Assembly: GCF_004765785.1 (NCBI RefSeq) | Contig: NZ_SBIT01000001.1 | Location: forward strand, 434,001 to 498,000 | DNA from: Halorussus ruber | Lineage (GTDB): Archaea > Halobacteriota > Halobacteria > Halobacteriales > Haladaptataceae | Direction of reading: 5' to 3' | Length of the DNA stretch: 64,000 bases | Part shown: piece by piece, positions 1-8,074 of the stretch | How positions within the stretch are numbered: the stretch's first letter is position 1 | How the letters are laid out: each line of letters begins with the position of its first letter | Position numbers and translations under genes: made by a program | The notes under the pieces: model-generated | What the model was told of the DNA's origin: nothing | The model's database searches: none | What the model saw: the letters and a program-made list of their open reading frames with translations, nothing else

Positions 1-585
1 ATCACGGAGGGCATCCCCACCCAGGACATGGCGAAGGTCAACAAGCGCCTGAGCGAGGTCGACACTCGCCTCATCGGTCCGAACTGTCCGGGCATCATCA
101 CCCCCGGCGAGGCCAAACTCGGCATCCTGCCGGGCAACATCTTCGAGTCCGGCGACGTGGGGCTGGTCTCCCGGTCGGGTACCCTGACCTACCAAGTCGT
201 GGACAACCTCACGAGCCGAGGAATCGGTCAGACCACCGCCATCGGTATCGGCGGCGACCCCATCATCGGCACGGACTTCATCGACGCGCTGGAACTGTTC
301 GAGGCCGACCCCGACACGAAGGCGGTCGTCATGTGCGGCGAAATCGGCGGCGAGGACGAGGAGGAGGCCGCCCGCTACATCGCCGAGAACATGGACACCC
401 CGGTCGCTGGCTTCATCGCCGGTCGGACCGCCCCGCCGGGCAAGCGCATGGGCCACGCTGGAGCTATCGTCTCGGGGAGCGGTACCGGCACCGCCGAGAG
501 CAAAATCAACGCGCTGAACGACGCTGGCGTCCCTGTCGGCGACACGCCGAACGAAGTCGCTGACCACATCGAAGACTTCCTGTAG
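1..585 (+). CDS. sucD: Succinate-CoA ligase alpha subunit (3' part, cut by window start)
   Basis: The reading frame is open from base 1, so the gene is truncated by the window edge; 194 residues are visible. It contains the GPNCPG motif and, near residue 152 of the fragment, the GHAGAI motif whose histidine is phosphorylated during catalysis in this family. The enzyme couples succinyl-CoA cleavage to nucleotide triphosphate formation in the TCA cycle and works as a heterodimer with SucC, which should lie just upstream outside the window. The carboxy terminus (VADHIEDFL) looks natural, so only the start is missing. A pyrimidine-rich run (tctctctttctcccg) follows the stop and could serve as a terminator. 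Confidence 0.95.
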   Translation: MTEGIPTQDMAKVNKRLSEVDTRLIGPNCPGIITPGEAKLGILPGNIFESGDVGLVSRSGTLTYQVVDNLTSRGIGQTTAIGIGGDPIIGTDFIDALELFEADPDTKAVVMCGEIGGEDEEEAARYIAENMDTPVAGFIAGRTAPPGKRMGHAGAIVSGSGTGTAESKINALNDAGVPVGDTPNEVADHIEDFL

Positions 586-684
586 TCTCTCTTTCTCCCG
601 TTTTCTCTCGTCTCTACGCCTTTCTCTCGAAGCGTAATCCGCCGGGGGCACAGCACTTACCCGTGACAGGCCCGTAGCAAAGGT

Positions 685-939
685 GTGAAGACTCCCCAAC
701 CACTTCGGTCGGCCGCCGACGAAGAGGACGACCTGACCATCGCCCGCCGGGAGTACGACGACGAGAGCGTCGTCACCGTGGACTTCGGCCGAGGCGTCGA
801 GGCGAAACTCGACATCCTCGGCGACACGGCCATCGTCGTCGCTGGCGACCGGCAGTTCGAGTTCGCGGTCCCCGACGAGGCGACCGAGTTCACGACCAAC
901 GAGGGCATGCTCGTCATCAGAGAGAAGCGCACCGAGTGA
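685..939 (+). CDS. Small acidic haloarchaeal protein (DUF7127-like, Hsp20-like fold suspected)
   Basis: This 84-residue protein starts with GTG; no ATG lies in frame upstream close by. Alternating hydrophobic positions (VVTVDFG, AKLDIL, AIVVAG, FEFAVP, LVIREKR) suggest a compact beta-sandwich of the alpha-crystallin type, as annotated for short haloarchaeal DUF7127 proteins. That assignment is from memory and unverified. No catalytic motif is visible. It sits alone between sucD and a convergent MscS gene. Confidence 0.7.
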   Translation: MKTPQPLRSAADEEDDLTIARREYDDESVVTVDFGRGVEAKLDILGDTAIVVAGDRQFEFAVPDEATEFTTNEGMLVIREKRTE

Positions 940-962
940 GCGCCTGCGGAGGGTTCTGCGGT

Positions 963-1535
963 CTATTCTGGCGACTCTGACGTTGCTGTCGAGTCCGCCG
1001 CCGCGGTCTTTTTGATCCACTTCTCCTCGACAGAGCCGTTGCCGAGGACCACCACGTCGCCGCTTTCGACCTCCAGTCGCGTCTTTCGGAGGCCGATGTC
1101 CAGCACGACGCCCGACACGTCGGCGGTCTCGACCCTGTCGCCGGGGTTGAAGTCCGGGTCTTTCAGGAGGTAGACCCCGGCCACCGTGTCGGCTATCACG
1201 TCCGAGAGGGCGTAACTGACACCCAGCGCGACGAACCCGGTCGCGGTGCCCAGACTCGCCGCGATGTCGCCCATGCCGAGGAGTTTCAGGAAGGTGAGCG
1301 CGGCCCCGAACCAGAGGAACACCGCCGCGACGGTGGCGAACAGGTCGGCGACGAGTTCGTTGTCGGCGTAGACGCGCCCGAGAATCGACCGGACGACCCC
1401 GAGCGTGAGTCGGATGGCGACGTAGGCGACGACCAGAAAGACCAGCGCGGTGAGGAGGCGCGGAATCGCGTCCACGAAAGTCGCCCGGAGGTCGGCGAGG
1501 ACCTCGGCGAGCGGACCGTCCGCTGACACCTGCAT
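963..1535 (-). CDS. MscS-family mechanosensitive channel (small)
   Basis: The 190-residue protein has an amphipathic N-terminus, then about three membrane segments (near residues 20-45, 62-82 and 90-115), then a short soluble beta domain with the typical PGDRVE motif of MscS middle domains and the segment DIGLRKTRLE. MscS channels open under membrane tension and release solutes on osmotic downshift, a relevant role for a halophile. It is shorter than E. coli MscS (about 286 residues) because the C-terminal alpha/beta domain is missing, as in many haloarchaeal homologues. The stop lies 23 bp from the stop of the preceding convergent gene. Confidence 0.85.
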   Translation of the reverse strand: MQVSADGPLAEVLADLRATFVDAIPRLLTALVFLVVAYVAIRLTLGVVRSILGRVYADNELVADLFATVAAVFLWFGAALTFLKLLGMGDIAASLGTATGFVALGVSYALSDVIADTVAGVYLLKDPDFNPGDRVETADVSGVVLDIGLRKTRLEVESGDVVVLGNGSVEEKWIKKTAAADSTATSESPE

Positions 1536-1647
1536 GCCGACGTACTACTCGGGCGAGCGACAAGAGGTTTCGGCAGGGGAGAGTCGGAGTCGCGGGGTCG
1601 AACGGCGAGGATTGAGTTTCGAAAGTCCTCGCGCGGTTCGCGGTCGC

Positions 1648-1698
1648 CGGAAGACAAACTGCGTCTTCCGAGGTCACCCTCGCTCCGCTCGCGTGACC
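1648..1698 (-). repeat. Fragment of dispersed hairpin repeat (two stem-loops)
   Basis: Bases 1648-1670 form an 8-bp stem (cggaagac / gtcttccg) with a 7-nt loop. The next hairpin has ggtcac / gtgacc arms around a 15-nt loop. The same pair of hairpins, in the same order, recurs at 63916-63960 in the opposite orientation, and the first hairpin recurs at 18127, 18228 and 18265. Confidence 0.75.
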
Positions 1699-1837
1699 GC
1701 GCCCCGCGCTCGCTCTTTCAGTCCACCAGGAAATCGCCTGTGTCACCGAGCGAAGCAGGTGGTTGGCACGCTGTTCTCAACCACAGTTCCAAAAGAGATG
1801 GAGGACAACTAGACCTATGTCTGAGAAATATACAATT

Positions 1838-1852
1838 TCTTAGGAAATAGAA
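1838..1852. terminator. A+T near-palindrome between genes
   Basis: atttcttaggaaat lies in an A+T island after the MscS/DUF7577 gap. The shape recurs in other islands (17866, 25228, 42640, 55306) and may act in termination or DNA bending. Confidence 0.3.
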
Positions 1853-1875
1853 AAGTTCCCTAAACCCGCAGAAAC

Positions 1876-2202
1876 CTACCCCTTCAGTTCGCCGAGGCAG
1901 TTCTGGCAGTAGCGCGCGCCGGTCATGTTCGACGCGCCGCAAGTCGAGCAGACGTAGGAGTCGGCGGTGGGGACCGAGTCGCCCGCCGCGGGCGACCCGC
2001 GGCCGTCGGCCCGAATCGGTCCCTTGTCGAGGGCTTCGGCGGCGGCGCTCGACACGTCTCGTGGTGCCTCGTCGCTCTCGGCGAGTCGCATCAGGAGGGC
2101 GTCGTCGCGGAGTTTCTCCAGTCCGCGCATCAGTCCCAGAAACAGCAAGGTCGGCGAAGCGATGACGAAGCAGGCGACCAGTAGTCGGAGGGCGAGGTTC
2201 AT
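1876..2202 (-). CDS. Membrane-anchored zinc-ribbon protein
   Basis: This 108-residue protein has one N-terminal membrane segment (residues 3-25), a short charged helix, an unstructured linker and a C-terminal rubredoxin-like zinc ribbon: CSTCG near residue 86 and CQNC near residue 101. This is a common haloarchaeal layout (DUF7577-type, from memory). The ribbon should face the cytoplasm if the N-terminus is outside. No partner gene is evident and its role is unknown. Confidence 0.75.
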   Translation of the reverse strand: MNLALRLLVACFVIASPTLLFLGLMRGLEKLRDDALLMRLAESDEAPRDVSSAAAEALDKGPIRADGRGSPAAGDSVPTADSYVCSTCGASNMTGARYCQNCLGELKG

Positions 2203-2315
2203 GTGCGAGAGCCTCGGCCGATACTTATTAATTGTTCCGATTATTTGAAGCCATGCCGGTTGCTACCGAACCGACTGACAGTTGGAGAGAGTAAGCCAAG
2301 CGGATTCGGCTGGAT

Positions 2316-2603
2316 TTACGCTTCGTCAGTATCTGCCGCCGACTCCGAGCGAGCGAGGAGTCGGCGGTCGATTCGTGACCGGGCCGTCGGCGAGAGGTCC
2401 GCGAGTCGTACTCGCTGGCTCGCCCGGTCGTACTTCAGCAGGCCAGCCTCGGCCATGACCGCCAGGTGGTGGCGGTCCAGCGAGACGAGGAGGCGCTCGG
2501 CGCTCTCGGCGGTGGACCGCGCCACCTCGTCGGCGAGTTCGTCGAGCGCCACCGACTCGCGTTCGCACAGGAGCGCCAGCGCCGCGCGCCGACACCAAAC
2601 CAT
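2316..2603 (-). CDS. DUF7344-like winged-helix protein, start uncertain
   Basis: From the ATG at 2603 the protein has 95 residues. The core (LALLCERESVALDELADE, then LLVSLDRHHLAVMAEAGLLKYD) matches the helix-turn-helix pattern of haloarchaeal DUF7344 proteins, which are probable transcription regulators. A TATA-like run tatataaatatc lies only about 10-20 bases upstream of this ATG, too close for a normal archaeal promoter unless translation starts further in. The frame is also open upstream to an alternative start at 2654, and another frame there encodes FALSPER, resembling the usual start of this family. A start-site error or frameshift is possible. Confidence 0.6.
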   Translation of the reverse strand: MVWCRRAALALLCERESVALDELADEVARSTAESAERLLVSLDRHHLAVMAEAGLLKYDRASQRVRLADLSPTARSRIDRRLLARSESAADTDEA

Positions 2604-2640
2604 AGAGATATTTATATATCCCGGTACGCTCGGGTGAGAG
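2604..2640 (-). promoter_or_regulatory. Probable TATA box upstream of the DUF7344-like gene
   Basis: The minus strand reads gggatatataaatatctct before the ATG. This is a clear TATA-box-like element in G+C-rich DNA. The short distance to the ATG implies either leaderless translation from a later start or use by another transcript. Confidence 0.45.
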
Positions 2641-2806
2641 TGCGAACATCCCACACAGTAGGCGAGTGTCGAGTCACGTCTGACCGGCGGCGACGCTCGA
2701 GCACGAAATAGAGTCGGGAAAAGAAATCCGGACGCAGTCGCCGAGCGACGGCGGCGAGGCGTCCTCGGGCAGGCGTCGGAGTGGATGACAGTCCGCGGTC
2801 GGCAAA

Positions 2807-2870
2807 TCCGGATGTCGGCGGGTCCGGATGTCGGCGGGTCCGGATGTCGGCGAGTCCGGGCGTCAGCGCA
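2807..2870. repeat. 16-bp tandem repeat, four units
   Basis: Units tccggatgtcggcggg at 2807-2822 and 2823-2838 are identical; the units at 2839 and 2855 diverge progressively. The last unit runs into the 3' end of the DUF7511 gene (stop at 2863), so the array may have grown from the gene tail. Confidence 0.8.
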
Positions 2871-3093
2871 TCGCGTCGGGGTCCACGAATCCGTCGTCGT
2901 CGGCCGTAATCCACGCGGACATGCGCTCTACGCCAGAGGCCTCGGCGGGATAGATCGTTCGTCGGTCGGGGCGGTCGTCGTAGTTGACGACGACCGAGTC
3001 CAACTCGATGGAGGGCCGGTCGGCGCGCGGTTCGGTCCGGCAATCGGCGTCTGCGTCGGTCCGTGTGTCGAGGGTGTCGGGGTCCGTACTCAT
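2863..3093 (-). CDS. DUF7511 family small protein
   Basis: This 76-residue acidic protein has a disordered Asp/Thr/Arg-rich N-terminal third and a conserved-looking core (LDSVVVNYDDRPDRRTIYP, then MSAWITAD) that matches what I recall of haloarchaeal DUF7511. The function is unknown. It is monocistronic, with a palindromic TATA-like element 55-70 bp upstream. Confidence 0.7.
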   Translation of the reverse strand: MSTDPDTLDTRTDADADCRTEPRADRPSIELDSVVVNYDDRPDRRTIYPAEASGVERMSAWITADDDGFVDPDAMR

Positions 3094-3403
3094 GTTGCTC
3101 CGGCCGCATACGTGACTGCGGCCTGACTCGGTTAAGTATTTTCTATGACGTATATATATACGTTAGGGCCAATCAGGAGGCGAAATTAGATGTGACGGTG
3201 GGGGTTCCGAGCACGAATTCGAGCTGGAACGTGCCGAGAGAACACGCCACGTTCGTGTTGCCACCCCATCACATCCGCTTCCGTAAGGTAGTTTTCAGTC
3301 CCGTGTCAACGACGTATCGCGTTCCGGAGATGTCTCGACCGCGGGCGTTTTGCGCCTGTCGGAGAGTCTCACGAGATACATCTCTGGGGCAGGGAAACTA
3401 ACG
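3094..3403. other. Divergent promoter region
   Basis: This gap separates the leftward DUF7511 gene from the rightward DUF7282 gene. Apart from the palindrome at 3148-3163 and the A+T-rich tract ttaagtattttctatg (3132-3147), nothing gene-like is visible. The reading frame of the DUF7282 gene is open back to 3350, but the signal peptide begins at 3404. Confidence 0.5.
3148..3163. promoter_or_regulatory. Perfect 16-bp A+T palindrome (TATA/operator candidate)
   Basis: acgtatatatatacgt is its own reverse complement and lies about 55 bp upstream of the DUF7511 ATG. With the aaatac run next to it, it could be a TATA box, an operator or both. Confidence 0.45.
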
Positions 3404-4129
3404 ATGACAGGTACGACGCGAACGGTCCTCGTTGCGGCACTACTGGCGCTTGCAGTCTTCACGGGAGCAGCCCTCGCAAGCCCCGCAACCACGGCTATGA
3501 CGGACGCACAGGCGAACGAAACGACGACGAATACGACGACCACCACGACGACTACGGCGAACACCACGACCACCGCCACGACGAACGAGACGGCACCGAA
3601 CGAGACGGCGTCGGTGTCGGCTCCCGACCAGCAGTTCGACGGCGAGTCCCTCGACGTCGAGTCGGCGACCCTCCCCGACGGCGGCTTCGTCGTCGTCTAC
3701 AACCAGAGCGGCGCGGTTCTGGGCCACACCGACTACCTCGACGCGGGCGACCACGAGAACCTCTCGGTCTCGCTGAGTCCGACGCTCGAAGACCCGCAGG
3801 TGCTGGTCCTCGGCGTCTACCGCAACAACGGTAGCGAGACGTTCAACGCCTCGGAAGACAGCGTCTCGTACGAGACGGCCAACGGCAAGGAAGTCTCGGA
3901 CGTGAGCTACGTCTACTTCCAGAAGCGCGGCGAGGAGACGACCGCCGAGGAGTCCTCGGAGAGCGAGCGCTCCACCGCGACTGCGACCGAGACCGACGAA
4001 CCGACTACCTCCGAGTCCGGTGACGACACCGAGACCACCGAGTCCTCCGGCGACACCCCCGGCTTCACGCCGATTACGGCAGTCGTCGCACTCGTCGCGG
4101 CCGCACTGGTCGGCTGGCGACGGAGCTGA
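3404..4129 (+). CDS. PGF-CTERM surface protein with DUF7282 domain
   Basis: The 241-residue protein has a Sec signal (residues about 8-28 hydrophobic, then ASPATT), a Thr/Asn-rich linker with many N-x-T/S glycosylation sequons, a beta-rich DUF7282 domain (about residues 70-180, with LPDGGFVVVYNQ and VLVLGVYRN), a second Thr/Ser/Glu-rich linker, and a C-terminal tripartite PGF-TM-Arg tail (PGFTPITAVVAL ... WRRS). The tail is the archaeosortase A signal, so the mature protein is expected to be lipid-anchored at the S-layer face. The start at 3404 was chosen because the signal peptide begins there. A second DUF7282 protein is encoded at 58030-59199. Confidence 0.85.
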   Translation: MTGTTRTVLVAALLALAVFTGAALASPATTAMTDAQANETTTNTTTTTTTTANTTTTATTNETAPNETASVSAPDQQFDGESLDVESATLPDGGFVVVYNQSGAVLGHTDYLDAGDHENLSVSLSPTLEDPQVLVLGVYRNNGSETFNASEDSVSYETANGKEVSDVSYVYFQKRGEETTAEESSESERSTATATETDEPTTSESGDDTETTESSGDTPGFTPITAVVALVAAALVGWRRS

Positions 4130-4308
4130 CTCCTCGGGTCCGAGCGACGGACTCCGACGGTTTTCGGCTAACCGATTTTTGAACGACTGATTTCCAAACG
4201 ACTTCTTTTTCCAGTCTCGAACCGGCAGTTCTACTCGGCAAGTCGGCAGTCGCGGTGAAACCAACCTGACTCCCCAGACTTTTCCGAGTCCGGGGCGGGC
4301 GTACCGCC

Positions 4309-5502
4309 ATGGACGCGCCGGACTCGCCGACGACCACTTACGACCGAATCGACGACGCGCTGGACGCCAACGACGCCGACGCGTTCGTCCACGTCGGCGA
4401 TAGATTCGACGACTTGCTCCGCTATCTGACCCGATTCGGCGGACCTGACCGAGCCTACGCCTTCGTCTACGCGGACGGAGCGGCCCACCTCTGCGCACCC
4501 TCGCTCTTCGCAGAGCAAGCCGAGCACGAGTTCCCGGGAGCGACGGTTCACGCGGCGAGCGAGCAGCGCGCCTCCGACGCGGGAGAGCGGGCGCTGGAAG
4601 TCCTCGACGCGCAGGCCGACGACCGCGACGTAGCGACCGATAGCCTCCGAGTGCTGGTCCCGCCAGCCGTCTCCGTCGAGTCGTACCGAACGCTCGCGGA
4701 TGGAGTCGGCGAGGTCGTCGCGGCGTCGGTCGATGCGGGCCGAGCGCGGAAGACCGACGCCGAGCGCGCCTGCCACGCCTTCGTCCAGCGAGCGGCCCAG
4801 CGGGGAATGGCCCGCGCCGAGGCGGTCCTCGCGGCGGCAGAAATCGACGGCGACGAGGTCCGCTGGCGCGGCGAGCGCCTCACGACCGAGCGACTCCGCC
4901 GCGAGGTCAACGCCGCGCTGTCGCGGTCCGGCGTGACCGACGCCGGAAACAGCGTCATTGGCGCTGGCCCGACCTGTGCCGACCTCCACTTCACCGGGAA
5001 CGACGTGGTTCGCCCGGGTGAGACGGTCCTTCTGGACCTCTCACCGCGTGGTCCTCACGGCTACTACGCCGACCTCACGCGGACCTTCGTCGTCGGGGAC
5101 GCGGGCGAGTGGGAGACGACGGCCTACGAGGCGGTGGCGAAGGCGCAGGACGCCGCGCTCGCGGTGCTGGAAGGCGGCGCGGGAACCCGCGCCGGAGTGG
5201 CCCACGACGCCGCGACCGACGCGCTGGAGGAGTACGGCTTCGAAGTCGGTGACGTGGATGCGGGGATGTATCACAGTCTCGGTCACGGTGTCGGGATGAG
5301 TTTGCACGAAAGTCCGTCGTTGGCGGGTGATGCGGCTCTGAAGGCCGGAAACGTGGTGACGGTCGAACCGGGCGTCTACGATTCTGCGGTTGGCGGTGTT
5401 CGGATTGAAGACCTCGTGGTGATTACCGAAGAAGGGTACGAGAATCTGACCGACTATCCGCGGGAGATGGTTCCGGATTCCGACGGGAATGGACGGTTGT
5501 AG
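4309..5502 (+). CDS. M24 family metallopeptidase (Xaa-Pro peptidase-like)
   Basis: The 397-residue protein has an N-terminal creatinase-type domain and a C-terminal pita-bread domain. The five metal ligands can be seen: Asp243 (LLDLS), Asp255 (YADLTR), His326 (SLGHGVG), Glu353 (TVEPGVY) and Glu367 (RIEDL). Such enzymes are cytoplasmic dinuclear metalloproteases that cut Xaa-Pro or dipeptide bonds. It is monocistronic; the islet next to tRNA-Val begins about 30 bp beyond its stop. Confidence 0.9.
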   Translation: MDAPDSPTTTYDRIDDALDANDADAFVHVGDRFDDLLRYLTRFGGPDRAYAFVYADGAAHLCAPSLFAEQAEHEFPGATVHAASEQRASDAGERALEVLDAQADDRDVATDSLRVLVPPAVSVESYRTLADGVGEVVAASVDAGRARKTDAERACHAFVQRAAQRGMARAEAVLAAAEIDGDEVRWRGERLTTERLRREVNAALSRSGVTDAGNSVIGAGPTCADLHFTGNDVVRPGETVLLDLSPRGPHGYYADLTRTFVVGDAGEWETTAYEAVAKAQDAALAVLEGGAGTRAGVAHDAATDALEEYGFEVGDVDAGMYHSLGHGVGMSLHESPSLAGDAALKAGNVVTVEPGVYDSAVGGVRIEDLVVITEEGYENLTDYPREMVPDSDGNGRL

Positions 5503-5532
5503 GCGAGTCTATCGAAGTCGTATTTTCGGCAG

Positions 5533-5567
5533 GAATGGGCCGGGGTGGATTCGAACCGCCGACCTGC
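5533..5567 (-). repeat. Left attachment-site-like copy of the tRNA-Val 3' end
   Basis: These 35 bases match 8859-8893 at 33 positions (mismatches at 5540/8866 and 5546/8872), in the same orientation. They cover the T arm, 3' acceptor strand and flanking bases of tRNA-Val. A direct copy of a tRNA 3' end at the far side of a low-G+C segment is the usual footprint of integration by a tyrosine recombinase. No integrase gene remains inside. Confidence 0.75.
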
Positions 5568-5664
5568 CCACCAGGCCAAGCGAATACGGCCCACAAAAGG
5601 CCGTAGGTTGTCGCCAAGCAGCTTGGTGAAGCCTGGCGGTATAGCTCGCTGTACCACCCTCCGG
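5536..5664 (-). other. Structured tRNA-like segment, not a canonical tRNA
   Basis: On the minus strand this segment starts gccgg-ag-ggtgg and ends ccaccccggc-cca, giving a 10-bp closing stem with a 2-nt bulge. Inside are a ccaggc/gcctgg stem, a ccaag-ctg-cttgg hairpin and an acggcc-ttttgtg-ggccgt hairpin. A T-loop sequence (ggttcgaatcc) is present, but I could not fit it to a standard cloverleaf with or without an intron. It could be a decayed tRNA, a recombination product, or a structured RNA of the islet. Confidence 0.35.
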
Positions 5665-5842
5665 CATCGAAGGGCCGACGTCAGAATTGTCGCCTCACGT
5701 TCGTATCCTGGTGCGGGCTACTGCATTGAGCGGACTGCGTTCTGAACTCCCTCAACGCGGCAACCAACTGCTTACTACATTGGTTTTTTAGCGCAGTCTA
5801 CTACAGCCAAGAATAAGTCGTCCGACATAGCAACCACAGAGT

Positions 5843-6343
5843 ATGTCTCTAATCCGAATCATTACACAAGCTGGCCCTGGAGGAACCGTAGTGTCTGTTC
5901 TGGCCTACTCTATTGGAAAATACTGGTTTCCAAATATCACCAGAAACGAGTTAGTACTCGCAGCAGCAGTTTCCGGCTTCATATTCGCCCTCGTCTTGAA
6001 GTTGCTTAGTAAACAGGCAATCGGTTTCATTTCATTCCCGATAATTCTCCGTGCGAAACGGAGTATCGATGAGAAGAATGGTCAGGGGCACTTTTATTTC
6101 GACAATGAAGATAAGAAAGATGACTTCGACAAGTTCGACGGCCAAGTCTTCCAATACACTTGTCTATTCTATTCTGGATTGCTTGTTGCCGCAACATCTG
6201 TAATCCATGCTTTCCTGCTAACAGGCCGGCTGGCAACTCTCGGACTTCTCGCAGCTGCTTGTGTCTCTATTGTCGTACTATGTTGGTTACCAATTATAAA
6301 AATCAAAAAGACTATTCTAATGACTACAGTCATGTTTGATTAG
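5843..6343 (+). CDS. Islet membrane protein (unknown family), four predicted membrane segments
   Basis: The 166-residue protein has hydrophobic segments near residues 10-30, 36-55, 105-125 and 132-155. The central part (about residues 65-100: ENDGQ-like charged stretch with DNEDKKDDFDKFDG) is hydrophilic and very acidic, probably a cytoplasmic loop. I do not recognise the family. The stop codon abuts the ATG of the SMC-like gene (TAG then ATG), so the two are almost certainly translated together. In the islet context it could anchor or be activated by the ATPase, as membrane effectors are in several defence systems; that is inference only. Confidence 0.75.
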   Translation: MSLIRIITQAGPGGTVVSVLAYSIGKYWFPNITRNELVLAAAVSGFIFALVLKLLSKQAIGFISFPIILRAKRSIDEKNGQGHFYFDNEDKKDDFDKFDGQVFQYTCLFYSGLLVAATSVIHAFLLTGRLATLGLLAAACVSIVVLCWLPIIKIKKTILMTTVMFD

Positions 6344-8074
6344 ATGAAGGTAAATAAGATTCATTCCCGGGAATTTGCGAAAGACGAGTACGGCGGATTC
6401 GAACATACGAACATTGAGGGGGAGAATTTGCTCATTCAGGGCGGCAACCGCACTGGGAAGACTCTTACATTCAACGCGGTTCTGTACAACCTTCTCGGCG
6501 CTCAAGAAACGATTGATCTATCCACTGGCCGGAACAACAACGTGAGCCTTGAATTCACCGACGGAGCCGAATTCCGGCGGGGTAAGCTGGGTGCACGATT
6601 TCGGAAGGACGATATTGAAAAAAGTGAAGATGAAGCACAAGAAGAGCTCGCAGACTGGCTGGCAAACGATTTGTCCTCAGAGGTCTCAAGCACGGATATA
6701 ATTAAAAACCACTTTGTCCATACCCATATCGAACGAATGCCGCTATCGCGGCTCTCGGAAGACGCTCGGCTAAATCACGTTCGGTCGGCAGTTAATCAAG
6801 ACACTCAAGAGAGTATTGAGGAGACTGAGGAAGAAATCTCTCAACTAGAGGAACGAATCACAGAGATCAAGGCGAGTCTACGCCGGAAGAAGGAGGATAA
6901 GCGTGAGCGTGAGAACAACCTTCGGAGCAACGAAAACCAACTAGAAAAGTACCAAAAAGTAAAATCTCTTGCCGAGTCTGGTAAACTCGAAGACATCATC
7001 AAGACAATAGAATCTGACGAGGAGCTTCAAGAAACGCTCTCCGAATTATCGAAGAGGCAGGACTTCCTCCAGCGCAAGCAGAGAAGTAGGCAGAAGGATA
7101 AGAGACAGTGGGAACGATACCGAGAGTCAGAGAGGAACGAGATTATTGCTGAAGCGGTCAACGACTTCGTCTGCCCAGCCTGTAGCGGCCACGTTGATAC
7201 GGAATTAGCGAAGAACCGCATAGGGTCTCGATGCCCATTCTGTGCTGTTGACGGTCGTAGCGACGACATAAAGGCAGATGTCGACGAGAAGATTAGTCAC
7301 TCCGAAGAAGAGCTAGAAGAAATCGAGGGAGAACTGGAGGAAATCGCATCGGAGTTAGAAGAAGTCGACAAAGAAATTGCTAAAATTCACGAGGAGCGAC
7401 CCGAGCTGGGTGACATCGACGGCAGGATTGAACGAGTCATCCGGAATAACGGATACGACTTATCCAGTATCCTCGAAGAAACCGAAAAGCAGCTAGAACG
7501 CTATCAGTCGAGCATCGATGAGGCCGAGGAAGAGATCGCAGAGCGGGAAACCGAGATTGAGGAACTGGAAGACGAATTGAATTCCTCACAAGAACGTCTG
7601 GAGGAGGCTAAAGACGAGGTGGCAGAAATGCGGGATGAGAGCATTAACGCCGAGATTAATGAGTTCTCCGAAGAGTGGCAGGAGGTTTTCGAGGAGATAG
7701 CTGGCGAAATTGGACTAGAGATTCAGATAACGCAAGATGGTGACATCGAGATTCCTGGATCTGAAGGGCCCCGAAAGTACGACCGTGCAGGCGACCTGAG
7801 CGATGCGGAGATCACCTTCATGAACATCTCGTTTGCAGTTGCATACAATCGCTTCGTCCGAGAGGCGGAAGCAACGGAATGGTCGACAATCGTCTGCGAC
7901 GAGCCATTCTCGAACCTCGACGCGGAAGGTCGGGAGAACCTTCTTGAGTTCATCCAGTCATCTGACTTGCAGTTCATCTGCACCTCCTCTAACGAAGAGA
8001 TGCTGGAGGAGTTCCCGAAGACTGGGCAACTGACTCGGCAGCGGATTCAAGCCTCTCTCGGGAGGTACACATAA
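6344..8074 (+). CDS. SMC/Rad50-like ATPase, archaea-specific SMC-related type
   Basis: The 576-residue protein has an N-terminal ATP-binding lobe with Walker A GGNRTGKT (residues 33-40), a long coiled coil (about 135-260), a zinc-binding apex with CPAC (277-280) and CPFC (297-300), a returning coiled coil (about 310-440), then a C-terminal lobe with ABC signature GDLSDAE, Walker B TIVCDEP and D-loop SNLD. This is the Rad50/SMC plan in a miniature form. I recall haloarchaeal ASRP/Sph proteins with this layout. Two CxxC pairs in one chain differ from the single CxxC hook of Rad50. It overlaps the next gene by one base (TAATG) and follows the membrane-protein gene without a gap. Confidence 0.85.
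   Translation: MKVNKIHSREFAKDEYGGFEHTNIEGENLLIQGGNRTGKTLTFNAVLYNLLGAQETIDLSTGRNNNVSLEFTDGAEFRRGKLGARFRKDDIEKSEDEAQEELADWLANDLSSEVSSTDIIKNHFVHTHIERMPLSRLSEDARLNHVRSAVNQDTQESIEETEEEISQLEERITEIKASLRRKKEDKRERENNLRSNENQLEKYQKVKSLAESGKLEDIIKTIESDEELQETLSELSKRQDFLQRKQRSRQKDKRQWERYRESERNEIIAEAVNDFVCPACSGHVDTELAKNRIGSRCPFCAVDGRSDDIKADVDEKISHSEEELEEIEGELEEIASELEEVDKEIAKIHEERPELGDIDGRIERVIRNNGYDLSSILEETEKQLERYQSSIDEAEEEIAERETEIEELEDELNSSQERLEEAKDEVAEMRDESINAEINEFSEEWQEVFEEIAGEIGLEIQITQDGDIEIPGSEGPRKYDRAGDLSDAEITFMNISFAVAYNRFVREAEATEWSTIVCDEPFSNLDAEGRENLLEFIQSSDLQFICTSSNEEMLEEFPKTGQLTRQRIQASLGRYT

Larger units (their letters stand above)
1536..1875. other. Gene-free stretch with a repeat fragment and an A+T-rich island
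   Basis: I see no credible gene here. Bases 1648-1698 hold a fragment of the dispersed repeat family (two hairpins, entered separately). Bases 1800-1862 are strongly A+T-rich with the near-palindrome atttcttaggaaat, similar to islands in several other intergenic gaps of the window. Confidence 0.6.
5503..5842. other. Gene-free stretch: att-like repeat, structured segment, islet promoter region
   Basis: Contains the left tRNA-end repeat (5533-5567), a structured segment to 5664 and an A+T-rich leader of the islet (5760-5842, including ggttttttagcg and aagaataagtc, possible promoter elements for the gene at 5843). No open frame here looks coding. Confidence 0.6.

Noticed and set aside
5536-5664. 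Intron-containing tRNA
   Set aside because: I tried Met, Gln, Trp, Pro and Val forms; no arrangement gives paired acceptor, D, anticodon and T stems at once. Kept only as a structured segment.
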